DNA of 44,918 nucleotides from Streptomyces alboflavus (GTDB taxonomy: Bacteria; Actinomycetota; Actinomycetes; Streptomycetales; Streptomycetaceae): NCBI RefSeq assembly GCF_000716675.1, contig NZ_JNXT01000066.1:1-44918 (forward strand), read 5' to 3'. Shown in pieces: positions 7,868 through 16,961 of this stretch; within the stretch, counting starts at the first letter, position 1, and each line of letters starts with the position of its first letter. Made by a program: the position numbers and the translations under genes. Under the pieces are notes generated by a model. The model was not told the origin of the DNA. It saw only the letters and a list, made by a program, of their open reading frames with translations, and ran no database searches.

Positions 7868-9081
7868 GCACGGTCACTCCCACGCGGCCACGGCTGACTC
7901 CGGCCCGGCTGAGCCCCGCGGACGTCGTACGGACGGGCGGCTCCGGCCTGCGCTCGCGCCCGATGCGCGTCTTCCTCTCGGCCCTCGGCATCGCGATCGG
8001 CATCGCCGCGATGATCGGCGTCGTCGGCATCTCCACCTCCAGCCAGGAGGACCTTGACCGCACACTCGCGGCGCTCGGCACCAACCTCCTGACGGCGGCA
8101 CCCGGCCAGTCCTTCAGCGGCGCCGCCGCCCACCTGCCGGACGAGGCCGTCGCCATGGTCGGCGCGATCGACGGAGTGGAGTCGGTCTCGGCGATCGGCA
8201 AGACCGACGCGAAGGTGTACCGCAACGACCACGTCCCGAAGGAGGTGACCGGCGGCATCGGCGTCTACGCGGCCCGCGCCGACCTGCCCGACACGATCGG
8301 CGTGGACGTCACCGACGGCCGCTGGCTGACCGCGGCCACGCACCGCTACCCGGCCGTCGTCCTCGGGGCGAAGGCCGCCGCGCAGCTCGGCGTGTACGGC
8401 TCCGGTCCTGACGCCCAAGTGTGGCTCGGCGACCGGTGGTTCACCGTCGTCGGCCTCCTCGCGCCGAACGAACTCGCCCCCGAGTTGGACTCGGCCGCCC
8501 TCGTCGGCTGGCCCGCGGCCGAGAAGGAGCTGGACTTCGACGGGTTCGCCACGACGGTGTACGCGCGCGCCGAAGGCGCGGCCGTGAGCGACGTGCAGCA
8601 GGTCATGGGTGCGACGGCCAACCCGGAGAACCCCAACGAGGTCAACGTCTCCCGCCCCTCCGACGCGCTCGCGGCGAAGCAGGCCACGGACGACACCCTG
8701 TCCGGGCTCCTCCTCGGCCTCGGAGCGGTGGCGCTCCTGGTGGGCGGGGTCGGCGTGGCCAACACAATGGTCATCTCCGTCCTGGAGCGCCGGGCGGAGA
8801 TCGGCCTGCGCCGCTCCCTGGGCGCGACCCGGGGCCAGATCCGGACCCAGTTCCTGTGCGAGTCCCAGCTGTTGTCGGCCCTCGGGGGCGTCGGCGGCGT
8901 GGCCCTCGGCATCGCGGTGACGGCGGGCTACGCCGGCTATCAGGGGTGGCCGACGGTGGTTCCGCTGTGGGCCATGGTCGGCGGGGTGGCCGCGACGCTC
9001 CTGATCGGCGGCCTGGCCGGCTTCTACCCGGCGGTCCGCGCGGCGCGGCTCCCGCCGACGGAGGCGCTGGCGGCGGCGTGA
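7864..9081 (+). CDS. MacB/FtsX-type ABC permease
   Basis: A 405-residue permease with the four-TM MacB plan: one TM at about 37-57, a large extracytoplasmic MacB core domain, then three C-terminal TMs in an FtsX domain. The FtsX hallmarks VGGVGVANTMVISVLERRAEIGLRRSLGAT and PAVRAARLPPTEAL (each quoted in part) are clear. The ATG overlaps the ATPase stop by 4 bp. It is the last gene of the lipoprotein-adaptor-ATPase-permease operon. Such pumps export peptides, lipoproteins or antibiotics, or sense envelope damage; the substrate here is unknown. Confidence 0.95.
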   Translation: MSTVTPTRPRLTPARLSPADVVRTGGSGLRSRPMRVFLSALGIAIGIAAMIGVVGISTSSQEDLDRTLAALGTNLLTAAPGQSFSGAAAHLPDEAVAMVGAIDGVESVSAIGKTDAKVYRNDHVPKEVTGGIGVYAARADLPDTIGVDVTDGRWLTAATHRYPAVVLGAKAAAQLGVYGSGPDAQVWLGDRWFTVVGLLAPNELAPELDSAALVGWPAAEKELDFDGFATTVYARAEGAAVSDVQQVMGATANPENPNEVNVSRPSDALAAKQATDDTLSGLLLGLGAVALLVGGVGVANTMVISVLERRAEIGLRRSLGATRGQIRTQFLCESQLLSALGGVGGVALGIAVTAGYAGYQGWPTVVPLWAMVGGVAATLLIGGLAGFYPAVRAARLPPTEALAAA

Positions 9082-9098
9082 GATGTGCGGCGTGCAGG

Positions 9099-9113
9099 GG
9101 CTCTGCGGGAGCC
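9099..9113 (+). terminator. Possible short hairpin after efflux operon
   Basis: GGCTC-TGCGG-GAGCC lies 17 bp after the permease stop. The stem is short and there is no T-run, so termination is only a possibility. Confidence 0.25.
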
Positions 9114-9143
9114 AGGGGGGGGCTCCGCGGGAGTACGTGATGC

Positions 9144-9722
9144 GTGCTGACAGACTTCGTGTCCATGAGCGGACATGGGGTGGGCGAGGGTGGCCGAGGT
9201 GTCGGGGCCGGCGTGACGTTCGGGCTGCTGGCTGCGTGGGCGGTGCATGACCTGGAGGAGTTGGCCACGGTGCCGGGCTGGGTCCGCGAGCGGGTGCCGG
9301 AGCTGCGGCAGCGCTTCCCGGAGGTGCCGGAACGGATGTGGCGGCGGCTGGAGTCCATGGACGGGCGCGAGTTCGCGACGGCCGTGGCCGGGATGGCCGT
9401 GGTGATGGCCGCCGCTGCCGCTGCCGGACACCGCACTGGTGGCCGCTCCGGCTTCTACCAAGTGGCTCTCAACGGATTCGGACTGCACGCCCTGGTACAT
9501 CTGGCCCAGGCCGCCGCCGTACGTGGATACACGCCCGGCTCGGTCACCTCGCCGTTGGTGGTCATCCCCTTCACGCTGTGGGCTCGCGGTCGGCTGCGGC
9601 GCGCCGGTGCACTGCGTCCCGCACGGCCGCGCGACGCGGTGCAGGGGGTGGCGTTGGCCGCGGTGGCCACGGCCGGGACGCACATGGTGGCGCGACGGAT
9701 TGTGGGCCGGGGCGGACGCTGA
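9144..9722 (+). CDS. HXXEE-domain membrane protein
   Basis: A 192-residue hydrophobic protein. AVHDLEEL near the N-terminus matches the HxxEE motif that names this family, and GLHALVHLAQA supplies the second conserved His cluster. Several TM segments follow (around AGMAVVMAAAAAAG, SPLVVIPFTLWA and AVQGVALAAVATAG). The histidines and acidic residues suggest metal binding within the membrane, but no function is established. The GTG at 9144 is one of three possible starts (GTG 9144, GTG 9159, ATG 9165). It stands alone between the efflux operon and the phosphodiesterase gene. Confidence 0.8.
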   Translation: MLTDFVSMSGHGVGEGGRGVGAGVTFGLLAAWAVHDLEELATVPGWVRERVPELRQRFPEVPERMWRRLESMDGREFATAVAGMAVVMAAAAAAGHRTGGRSGFYQVALNGFGLHALVHLAQAAAVRGYTPGSVTSPLVVIPFTLWARGRLRRAGALRPARPRDAVQGVALAAVATAGTHMVARRIVGRGGR

Positions 9723-9857
9723 GGCGGGCCGCCGTCGCGCCGGGCGGGGGCATCACGCCGGTGCCGTCGAGCCTGGCAGGGACCAGCCGCGTCGGCGAGC
9801 GGCTGACCCTGGCGACAGGCCGGGGCGCGGTCGTGGACGGACGGCGCACGCGGCCCG

Positions 9858-11450
9858 ATGCTCTCACCCATGCCCCCGCTCACGATCTTGCGCCGCGTCG
9901 ACACGTCCCATCCGGGCAGCACTTCTCCGACCCCGGGCAGCAGCACTTTTCCAACCTCGGGCAGCAGCACCGCCCCGACTCCGAACAGCACCGCCCCGAC
10001 CCCGAACAGCGCCTTTCGCCCCCCGAGCCGCACCACCCCCACCCGTAGTCGCAGCCTCGCCCTCCTCGCCACGATCACCGTCTGCGCGACGGCACTCGCC
10101 GCCACCCCGGCCACCGGCGCGACCGAGCGCCGGGCCCCCACCGACACTCCCGCCGACCGCGCCCACCGCGACTTCCTCGACCACGGCCCCGGCATCGCCG
10201 TCATGACCGCCGCCCACCGCGGCCAGTGGCGGAAGGCCCCCGAGAACAGCCTCGCCGCACTCCGCGCCGCCTTCGCCGACGGCGCCGAGATCGTCGAGGC
10301 GGACGTCCGGCTGACCAAGGACGGCGTCCCCGTCCTGATGCACGACGCGACCGTGGACCGCACCACCGACGGCACCGGCCGCGTCGCCGACCTCAGCTAC
10401 GCCCACCTGCGCACCCTGCGCCTGCGCGCGGGCCTCGGCGGCCGGCAGGCGGCTCTCACCGGCCACCGCGTCCCCACCCTCGCCGAGGCCATGCGCGCCG
10501 CCCGGACCAGCGGACTCATCAACCTCGACCAGGCCTGGAAGGACCGCGAGGCCGTCTGGCGCGTCCTGACGGAGACCGGCACCGTGCGCAACGGCATCTT
10601 CAAGTCCGGCGCGCCCGTCCCCGAGGTGCGGGCGTTCCGCACCCGCCATCCCGACGCGCTCTACATGCACCTCGTCGACGACACCAACGCCGCCTCCGTC
10701 ACGGAGTTCGGCACGGACCGGCCACCCGCGTTCGAGGTCGTCTTCGACGACGTCGGCGACGCCGTGGCCGACGCCGCGTTCCTGCGGGTGCTGCGGTCGA
10801 CGGGCCGCGTGTGGATCAACAGCATGCGGGACGCCCTCGCCGCCCGGTACACCGACGAGGCCTCACTGATCGCGCCCGCGCGCGGCTGGGCCACGCTCAT
10901 CGGCGTCTACGGCGCGTCGGTCCTGCAGACGGACAACGTCGAGGCGTTGGAGACCTACCTCGCCACGGGGGTGGCGGGCGCGGTGCCGTCCGGCGCGGTA
11001 CGCGTGCAGGCGGAGGACTACGCCCCGGGCGGCGAGGGCGTGGGCTACCACGACGTCGACGCGGGCAACCGGGGTGACGGGCCCGGCCGGTCCGGCGAGG
11101 GCGTCGACGTGTGCGACCTCGACGGCGCCGTGGCCGTGTGCTGGATGCGCGGCTCGGAGTGGCTCGCCTACGAGGTGGACGTGCCGCAGTCCGGCCGCTA
11201 CACGCTCAAGGTCCGCGTGTCGTCCCCGTACGCACCCGCGGGCACCTACCGCGTCGCCGTCGACGGCGGCACGCCCGGCGCGCCCGTGGCCGTCACCAAC
11301 ACGACGTCCCACCAGGCCTTCGTCCTCCAGGACAGCCGCCAGGAGCGGGAGTTGACGAAGGGACGGCACACCCTGCGGCTGTCCCTGGACACGGCCGCGT
11401 ACCAGAACTGGAACCTCGACCACCTCCAGCTGGAGCCTGCCGGCAACTGA
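9858..11450 (+). CDS. Secreted glycerophosphodiester phosphodiesterase with CBM6-like domain
   Basis: The GDPD domain shows HRG (120-122) with PENS, the metal ligands E147 and D149 in EIVEADVR, and H162/D163 in LMHDATVDR. This is the full catalytic set for cleaving glycerophosphodiesters to glycerol-3-phosphate and an alcohol. From about residue 380, RVQAEDYAPGGEGVGYHD and WLAYEVDVPQSGRYTL indicate a CBM6-like carbohydrate-binding module, so it may act on teichoic acid or other wall glycerophosphates. The signal peptide (LALLATITVCATALAA, AxA-type site) lies about 65 residues in, behind a Ser/Pro/Thr repeat leader. Few start codons exist closer to it, so the true start is uncertain (9858 or 9870). 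Confidence 0.85.
   Translation: MLSPMPPLTILRRVDTSHPGSTSPTPGSSTFPTSGSSTAPTPNSTAPTPNSAFRPPSRTTPTRSRSLALLATITVCATALAATPATGATERRAPTDTPADRAHRDFLDHGPGIAVMTAAHRGQWRKAPENSLAALRAAFADGAEIVEADVRLTKDGVPVLMHDATVDRTTDGTGRVADLSYAHLRTLRLRAGLGGRQAALTGHRVPTLAEAMRAARTSGLINLDQAWKDREAVWRVLTETGTVRNGIFKSGAPVPEVRAFRTRHPDALYMHLVDDTNAASVTEFGTDRPPAFEVVFDDVGDAVADAAFLRVLRSTGRVWINSMRDALAARYTDEASLIAPARGWATLIGVYGASVLQTDNVEALETYLATGVAGAVPSGAVRVQAEDYAPGGEGVGYHDVDAGNRGDGPGRSGEGVDVCDLDGAVAVCWMRGSEWLAYEVDVPQSGRYTLKVRVSSPYAPAGTYRVAVDGGTPGAPVAVTNTTSHQAFVLQDSRQERELTKGRHTLRLSLDTAAYQNWNLDHLQLEPAGN
9913..10011 (+). repeat. Imperfect tandem repeat in phosphodiesterase leader
   Basis: Units of about 21-24 bp of the form GGGCAGCAGCACY...CCGACCCC recur four to five times with drift toward GAACAGC. 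If translated they give repeated Ser-Thr-(Ala/Ser)-Pro-Thr-Pro steps before the signal peptide. Confidence 0.6.
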
Positions 11451-11626
11451 GCGCCCGTCACGGCACCACGGGCCGCGGGGGAGCCCGACTCGGCGGAGTG
11501 GCCCGCGCCCTGGGACGAACCTGTGAAAAGCAGGTCGCGAGGCGTACACACACCGCGTGCGAAAATTCGTTCTTCATGACGTTCGAGAAATGACGCATGA
11601 CGTCCGAGAAATGACGGGGGAGACGC

Positions 11627-12697
11627 GTGAATCAGGTGATCTATGCCGAGCGGTCCCGGAACCCCTTCGCCCAGCTCGTGCAGTTGACCGAGCAGGGGCT
11701 GAAGGCCAACTACCGCACGACACCGCTGAGTGAACTGCACCTCGCCGCGATGGCGGACGCGTACCGGCGAGGGCGCTGGCTCGGCGCCGGCGGCACGGAA
11801 CGCGGCCTCGAGGAACTGGCGGAGGGACCGGGTGTCGTGCCCGTCACCCGCGTCACCGGCACCACCAGGCCGGTCAAGGTCCGCAGGGCGGCCGAGTTCG
11901 CGCACCGCCTGGGGGAGCTCGCGCTGCGGGAGAGCGGCGGCGCCGCGCGGGTGGCGGCGCTGGCCACGCAGGCCGACGTGGAGGGCGTGCCCCTGTGGCT
12001 CGCCCGGCGGACCGCCCCGGGCCCCGCAGGACCGGTGACCGTCGTTGTCGACCGCCGCCTGATCCGGGTGGACGTCTGGGGGCCCTACGCCCCGGCCGTC
12101 CGGATCCGGGCGCCGCACGGCCTCGTCACCACCGACAGGTCACCGGGCCGCGGACTCGTCCTGACCGTGGGCGAGGCCGCCGTCTCACTCACCCTCACCA
12201 AGGTCTGGCGCAAGTCCCGGAGCTTCGTCAGCGTGCAGGGCCCGCAGGGCTTCTGGGAGCTGCGGCGCGTGGACTCCCTCTCCTCGGAGCTGCTGCGCGA
12301 CGGGCGCAGGGTCGCCCAGATCAGGCGCCCCGAGCGGCGCCGCCGCCCCGTGCCGGACACGGTCCTGCTGCCGCTCACGGAGATACACCACGACACCCCC
12401 GACCCGCTCGACGCCGTCATGGCGCACACCTTCGCCGTCGCGTTCGGCCTCGGCGACACCACCGGCGCCTATCGCTTCCGCGCCGAGAAGCCCCGCAACG
12501 CCCGCGGCGACGAGCCCGTGATGATCGAGTGGGACGCCCCCTGGTTCAGCAACCTCGGCTGGGGCGGCGACGACAACGACTCCGGCGGCGGGGACGGCTG
12601 GGGCTCGGACGGTGGGGACGGCGGCGACGGAGGAGGCGGCGGTGGGGACGGCGGCGGTGGCGGGGACGGTGGTGGCGGTGGCGGCGGCGGGGACTGA
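11627..12697 (+). CDS. Unknown protein with Gly/Asp-rich tail
   Basis: I do not recognise this 356-residue protein. The first ~310 residues look folded, with many beta-prone segments (VTVVVDRRLIRVDVWG, GLVLTVGEAAVSLTLTK, SFVSVQGPQGFWELRR). EVHH-like ITEIHHDTPD and AHTFAVAFGLGD occur near 240-275, and MIEWDAPWFSNLGWGG closes the folded part. The last ~45 residues are almost pure Gly and Asp (GGGD, GGDGG repeats), a disordered or low-complexity tail as seen in actinobacterial TIGR04222/DUF-type secreted or membrane proteins. No TM segment is evident. The GTG start follows a strong GGGGGAG site. It is monocistronic by spacing. Confidence 0.8.
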   Translation: MNQVIYAERSRNPFAQLVQLTEQGLKANYRTTPLSELHLAAMADAYRRGRWLGAGGTERGLEELAEGPGVVPVTRVTGTTRPVKVRRAAEFAHRLGELALRESGGAARVAALATQADVEGVPLWLARRTAPGPAGPVTVVVDRRLIRVDVWGPYAPAVRIRAPHGLVTTDRSPGRGLVLTVGEAAVSLTLTKVWRKSRSFVSVQGPQGFWELRRVDSLSSELLRDGRRVAQIRRPERRRRPVPDTVLLPLTEIHHDTPDPLDAVMAHTFAVAFGLGDTTGAYRFRAEKPRNARGDEPVMIEWDAPWFSNLGWGGDDNDSGGGDGWGSDGGDGGDGGGGGGDGGGGGDGGGGGGGGD

Positions 12698-12820
12698 CCG
12701 CGGCGCGGTCGGCAGCCGGGCCGACGTCGCCGCGTTCGAGGGACGGCGCGCCGCCCCCAGCCGTGATCAGTAACATTCCGGGTAGCTCGTTCGATGAACC
12801 TCTACTCGAAAGGCAACACC

Positions 12821-13102
12821 ATGCCCCGTGCCACCGCCCGCCACATCCTGGTCAAGACCGAGACCGAGGCGTCGCAGCTGAAGGAGCAGATCGAGGGCGG
12901 CGCGGACTTCGCCGAGCTCGCCAAGAAGCACTCCTCGTGCCCCTCCTCCCGCAACGGCGGCGACCTCGGCTCGTTCGGACCGGGTCAGATGGTCGCCGAG
13001 TTCGACCAGGTGGTCTTCAGCGCCCCGGTCAACACGGTCCAGGGCCCGGTGAAGACGCAGTTCGGCCTGCACCTCATCGAGGTCACCAGCCGCGAGGACT
13101 GA
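12821..13102 (+). CDS. ppiC: Parvulin-type peptidyl-prolyl cis-trans isomerase
   Basis: A 93-residue stand-alone parvulin domain, the same length and motif order as E. coli PpiC: HILVKTE at the start, [33 protein letters not shown], and [10 protein letters not shown] at the end. These cover the catalytic His pair, the Cys and the substrate pocket. There is no signal peptide, so it is cytosolic. It should catalyse cis-trans isomerisation of prolyl bonds during folding. I chose the ATG at 12821, with GAAAGG about 8 bp upstream, over an in-frame ATG at 12794. It converges on the carbamoyltransferase gene with only 8 bp between the stops. Confidence 0.94.
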   Translation: MPRATARHILVKTETEASQLKEQIEGGADFAELAKKHSSCPSSRNGGDLGSFGPGQMVAEFDQVVFSAPVNTVQGPVKTQFGLHLIEVTSRED

Positions 13103-13110
13103 GGCCTGCC

Positions 13111-14904
13111 CTAGCGGCCGCCCGCCGGGTGCTTCTTCGTCACCACGAACCGGTCGATGACCAAGAAGTCGATCTCCGTGGCGAGGAAGCACTCCAGCGC
13201 GTCCCGGGGTGAGCAGACGATGGGCTCCCCGGCGACGTTGAAGGACGTGTTCAGCAGACACGGCACGTCGGTGCGCGCGGTGAAGGCGCGCAGCAGCCCC
13301 GCCAGGACGGGGTTCTGCCGCTCGTCGACCGTCTGCACGCGTGCCGTGCCGTCCACGTGACAGGCGCCGGGGATGCGCTCCTGGTACTCCGCGCGCACCG
13401 GGAAGACGAACGTCATGTACGGCGACGCCTTCTTCTTGCCCATCTCGAAGACCCGGGGAGCCTCCGACGCGAGGACGACGGGCGCGAACGGACGGAACGG
13501 CTCCCGGTGCTTCACCCGGACGTTGATGATGTCCTTGATGTCGGGGAAGGCCGGGTTGGCGAGGATGCTGCGGCTGCCCAGAGCGCGCGGCCCGAACTCC
13601 GTACGCCCCTGGAACCAGCCCACGACGTTCTTGCCGGCCAGCAGCTCCGCTGTCCGCTCGGTCACCGCGGCGACGTCGGCCTCCTCCCGCCACTCGACCC
13701 GGTCCGTGTACGCGGCCAGTGCGTCGAGGACCTGCCGCTCGTCGAACGCCGGGCCCAAGTAGGGCGTGGTGACGGCATCGGCGGGCCGGTTCCTGAGCCC
13801 CGCGGTGTACACGGCCGCGCCGATGGCGACACCCGGGTCGCTGGCCCCGAAGCTGACCTCCATGCCCGTGAACGAGGACCGCTCCAGCATCTTGGAGTTG
13901 GCGACGCAGTTGAGCGCGAGACCACCCTCGAAAAGCAGCGTGTCCAGGCTGGACGCCGCGGTCAGCGCCCGCAGCTGATGCGCGGTGACCGCCTCCACCA
14001 TGTGCTGGGCGAGGCCGGCGACCTTGACGCGGAAGTCGAACTCCTCGCGCTTCACGCTGTCACCGTCGAAGATCTCGTCGAACAGCGCGTAGTACGCCTG
14101 TCGGTCCCGAGGGACGGAGATCGTGTACGAGCCGTTCTCGTGCAGCCGTACCACGCGGTCCAGCAGGGGGTTGTGGAGCGGCGGCGGGCCGTACGCCGCC
14201 AGGCCCATCACCTTGTACTCGTCGTTGTTGGGCACGAACCCCAGATAGCGGGTGATCCTCCCGTAGGCCACGCCCAGCGAGCTGGTCATCTCCACGGAGC
14301 TGTCGTCGAAGACCCGGACCACGCCGTCGCGCAGTTCGCCCATCACGGCCGACAGGGTCTCCGCGCGGCCGTCGCTCACCAGGAACGCGGCGTCGCCCCC
14401 TCCGGCCAGATAGGCGCCGCACATCAGATGGGCCAGGTGGTGGGGGACGAGGGCGAGCTTGTTCGGGTCGAGTTCGTGGCACGTGCGCCGCACGAAGTCG
14501 CCGTGCACGGCCTCGCGGCTGAGCATGTCCGTGTACAGCTCGCCCGTACGGCGCAGGGAGTCGAACTTCGCCGCCACCGACAGGTCGGCGCCACATATCT
14601 GAGCGATCATCTGCTCGGCCACCGTCGGTGAGAAACGCCAGGGGAAGGCGACCATGTCGACCTCGTCGAGGCCGACCCCGGCGGAGTCGAGGCACCACCG
14701 GATCGCCTGCTCGGGGAAGTCGGCCGTCTTCTTGACCCGGCTCAGCCGCTCCTCCTCGACCGCGGCGACCACCTCGCCGTCGATCACCAGCGCCGCCGCG
14801 GCGTCATGACCCACCAGAAGGTTGCGGTCGATCCCCGTCGCCCCGTACAGCCGCCCGAAGAGTTCCGCACCCCTGGTGAATCCGTTGTAACCGAGCACGA
14901 TCAC
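13111..14904 (-). CDS. NodU/CmcH/TobZ-family carbamoyltransferase
   Basis: A 597-residue O-carbamoyltransferase. The N-terminal Kae1-like domain has GHDAAAALV and EEERLSRVKK, and HHLAHLMCGAYLAG carries metal-binding histidines. VMGLAAYG and LFEGGLALNCVAN follow. The C-terminal YrdC-like carbamoyl-phosphate domain has WFQGRTEFGPRALGSRSIL, FRPFAPVVL and LLNTSFNVAGEPIV. Family members carbamoylate antibiotics (tobramycin, cephamycin, novobiocin type) or Nod factors from carbamoyl phosphate and ATP. No obvious biosynthetic cluster surrounds it here; the nearest metabolic gene is the FMN oxidase, 348 bp upstream on the same strand. The acceptor is unknown. Full length, no damage seen. Confidence 0.95.
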   Translation of the reverse strand: MIVLGYNGFTRGAELFGRLYGATGIDRNLLVGHDAAAALVIDGEVVAAVEEERLSRVKKTADFPEQAIRWCLDSAGVGLDEVDMVAFPWRFSPTVAEQMIAQICGADLSVAAKFDSLRRTGELYTDMLSREAVHGDFVRRTCHELDPNKLALVPHHLAHLMCGAYLAGGGDAAFLVSDGRAETLSAVMGELRDGVVRVFDDSSVEMTSSLGVAYGRITRYLGFVPNNDEYKVMGLAAYGPPPLHNPLLDRVVRLHENGSYTISVPRDRQAYYALFDEIFDGDSVKREEFDFRVKVAGLAQHMVEAVTAHQLRALTAASSLDTLLFEGGLALNCVANSKMLERSSFTGMEVSFGASDPGVAIGAAVYTAGLRNRPADAVTTPYLGPAFDERQVLDALAAYTDRVEWREEADVAAVTERTAELLAGKNVVGWFQGRTEFGPRALGSRSILANPAFPDIKDIINVRVKHREPFRPFAPVVLASEAPRVFEMGKKKASPYMTFVFPVRAEYQERIPGACHVDGTARVQTVDERQNPVLAGLLRAFTARTDVPCLLNTSFNVAGEPIVCSPRDALECFLATEIDFLVIDRFVVTKKHPAGGR

Positions 14905-15252
14905 TGGCCCTCAGCCTCCCCAGCACGACGACAGCGGCGGGACGGCACGCTACTCGGCCGTAAACGGGAGGGATAGATGTGATGCATGAGCAGCATGGGT
15001 TCCGCTTTGGCTCGCGCCGGCCGAGCTGACCGCCCCGGGCGACCTCTTGGAATAGAAGTCCGCTCCACCTGAGCGACTCACCCCCGCCCCGGCATGGCGG
15101 GGGTTGAGAAACCTGCGTCCGGAAGTCTCTTCCCCGGCCCGCGCACCGAAGCCCTCAACACCATTACCAGGGCAGCCAGTTGGCTGACACATTCGGCTGA
15201 CCGTGACCCGCCACGGCGTGGGCAGGGGCAGGGGCAGGGGCAGGGGCAGTTC
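14905..15252. other. 348-bp gap between oxidase and carbamoyltransferase genes
   Basis: No gene is supportable here. The stretch should hold the carbamoyltransferase promoter near its left end. At the right it contains the GGGGCA hexanucleotide run listed separately. Confidence 0.5.
15220..15249. repeat. GGGGCA hexanucleotide microsatellite
   Basis: About five tandem GGGGCA units sit immediately beyond the stop codon of the FMN oxidase gene. It is a short simple repeat prone to slippage and has no spacers. Confidence 0.85.
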
Positions 15253-16419
15253 TCAGCACCGTCGGATCGCGTCCTCGGTGAGAGCGGCCAGATCGGGGTA
15301 TCCGTCGACCGCCATGGTGAGGTCGGCCTCCGCGAGGATGGAGCGCAGTACGTGGACGATGCCGTCGACGCCGCCCAGGGCGAGGCCGTAGGCGTAGGGG
15401 CGGCCGATGCCGACGGCGCTCGCGCCGAGTGCCAGGGCCTTGACCACGTCCGTGCCGGTGCGGACGCCGGAGTCGAAGAGCACCGGCAGGTCACCGGCCG
15501 CTTCCACGACGCCGGGCAGGCAGTCGATCGCGGGCAGTCCGCCGTTGGCCTGGCGGCCGCCGTGGTTGGAGCAGTAGATCCCGTCGACTCCGTAGTCCCG
15601 GGCCCGGCGCGCGTCATCGGGGTGGCAGATGCCCTTGAGGATGAGCGGCAGGGTGGTCAGGGAGCGCAACCAGGTCACGTCGTCCCAGGTCAGTGACTTG
15701 GCGAAGACCCCGGCCCAGTGCAGCACGCCCGCGCGGGGATCGGCGTCGAGGTCGGCGTCGACCTGGGAGCGGAAGTGCGGGTCGCTGGTGTAGTTGGCCA
15801 GGCACTGGCCGCGGAGCTGGGGAAAGTTGGACGTGGCGAGGTCACGCGGCCGCCATCCGGTCACCCAGGTGTCGAGCGTGACGACGATCCCGGCGAACCC
15901 GGCGGCTTCGGCCCGGCGCACCAGGCTCTCGGCGAGATCGCGGTCGGTCGGTGTGTAGAGCTGGAACAGCCCGGGCGTGCCGGAGAACTCGGCCGCGACG
16001 TCCTCCAGGGGGTCCACGCTCAGCGTCGAGGCGCACATCGGCACGCCGGTGCGGGCCGCGGCGCGCGCGACAGCCAGGTCCCCGTGGCCGTCCTGGGCAC
16101 ACAGCCCGACGACGCCGATCGGGGCCATGAAGACGGGAGCCCGCCAGCGTGTGCCCCACAGCTCGACCGACAGATCCCGCTCGGTGGCCCCGACCAGCAT
16201 CCGCGGCATCAGCCCCCAGTGGTGGAACGCCTCGACGTTGGCCCGTTGCGTGTGTTCGTCACCCGCGCCGCCCGCGACGTAGGACCACACGGAGGGCGGC
16301 AGCGCCTGACAGGCACGTTCCTCGAGCTCCGCGAAGGTCATCGGCAGGGTGGGCAGGACACCGCCGAGACCGTTGAGATAGATCTCGTTCTGGTAGTTCC
16401 CGAACGGCGGGTGTGTCAC
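15253..16419 (-). CDS. FMN-dependent alpha-hydroxy-acid oxidase (lactate 2-monooxygenase-like)
   Basis: A 388-residue TIM-barrel flavoenzyme of the glycolate oxidase/lactate monooxygenase family. [13 protein letters not shown] opens the FMN site and APIGVVGL follows. The catalytic His is in SNHGGRQ, the flavin-contacting Lys in LILKGI, and the phosphate-binding [18 protein letters not shown] and [14 protein letters not shown] close the barrel. Substrates are L-2-hydroxy acids such as lactate; family members oxidise them to keto acids or, as monooxygenases, decarboxylate them. It is on the same strand as the carbamoyltransferase but 348 bp away, so probably separately transcribed. The physiological substrate is not deducible. 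Confidence 0.94.
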   Translation of the reverse strand: MTHPPFGNYQNEIYLNGLGGVLPTLPMTFAELEERACQALPPSVWSYVAGGAGDEHTQRANVEAFHHWGLMPRMLVGATERDLSVELWGTRWRAPVFMAPIGVVGLCAQDGHGDLAVARAAARTGVPMCASTLSVDPLEDVAAEFSGTPGLFQLYTPTDRDLAESLVRRAEAAGFAGIVVTLDTWVTGWRPRDLATSNFPQLRGQCLANYTSDPHFRSQVDADLDADPRAGVLHWAGVFAKSLTWDDVTWLRSLTTLPLILKGICHPDDARRARDYGVDGIYCSNHGGRQANGGLPAIDCLPGVVEAAGDLPVLFDSGVRTGTDVVKALALGASAVGIGRPYAYGLALGGVDGIVHVLRSILAEADLTMAVDGYPDLAALTEDAIRRC

Positions 16420-16961
16420 AGGCTGCGTCCCCTCATGAAGGCGCGCGGCACATCGGAGTCCGGGCGAGAAGCCGGGAGGCCGCCGCGCGGGTGGTCGGCT
16501 GCCGCGCAGCGTAGGCGATCTACGAGCCGCGCCACCAGGGCAGCAGAGGCCCGTTCCGCCCCGCGTACACCCGCACGGCTTCCCTCAACGGGCGGCGGGC
16601 CAAGGCGCAGGACTCCCGCACGAACCCGTACTCACCCAGCAGACAAGCGAGGCCCAAGGGGCCCCGCCGCAGCGTGCCACGCCAGTCCTTCGCCCGTCCT
16701 GCGGGCCGAACCCGCCGACCGGGGTGCGCAGGCGGTCGCGTCGAGGCGCCGGGTGCATGCCCGTGGGCGGCGTGCGCGAGTGCGCAACGCGAGTGCGTGG
16801 ATGGGCAAGGACACACCGTGGTGAGGCACAGCATCCTCGACGCAGGCAGTGCCCTCCCGGCACGCACACCTCACGCCGCTGCCGGCGAACGGCACGCCGC
16901 ATCGCACAACACGTCACGAGCCCGGCGCACATGACGCGCATCGGGGAGAGTAGGAGACGAC
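16420..16961. other. 542-bp gap; possible short coding relic
   Basis: No complete gene is supportable. On the minus strand, about 16520-16650 encodes a protein-like C-terminus ([27 protein letters not shown], then a stop) that I do not recognise and that lacks a convincing start. The right end carries the GTG and AGGAG site of the next gene. Confidence 0.4.

Noticed and set aside
12560..12697. Gly/Asp-coding GGNGGNGAC tract as a DNA repeat element
   Set aside because: It is in frame to the end of the coding sequence and varies at third positions, so it is a protein tail and not an independent repeat.
15220..15249. GGGGCA tandem repeats as a CRISPR or regulatory array
   Set aside because: The units are contiguous six-base repeats with no spacers and no cas genes; it is a simple microsatellite.
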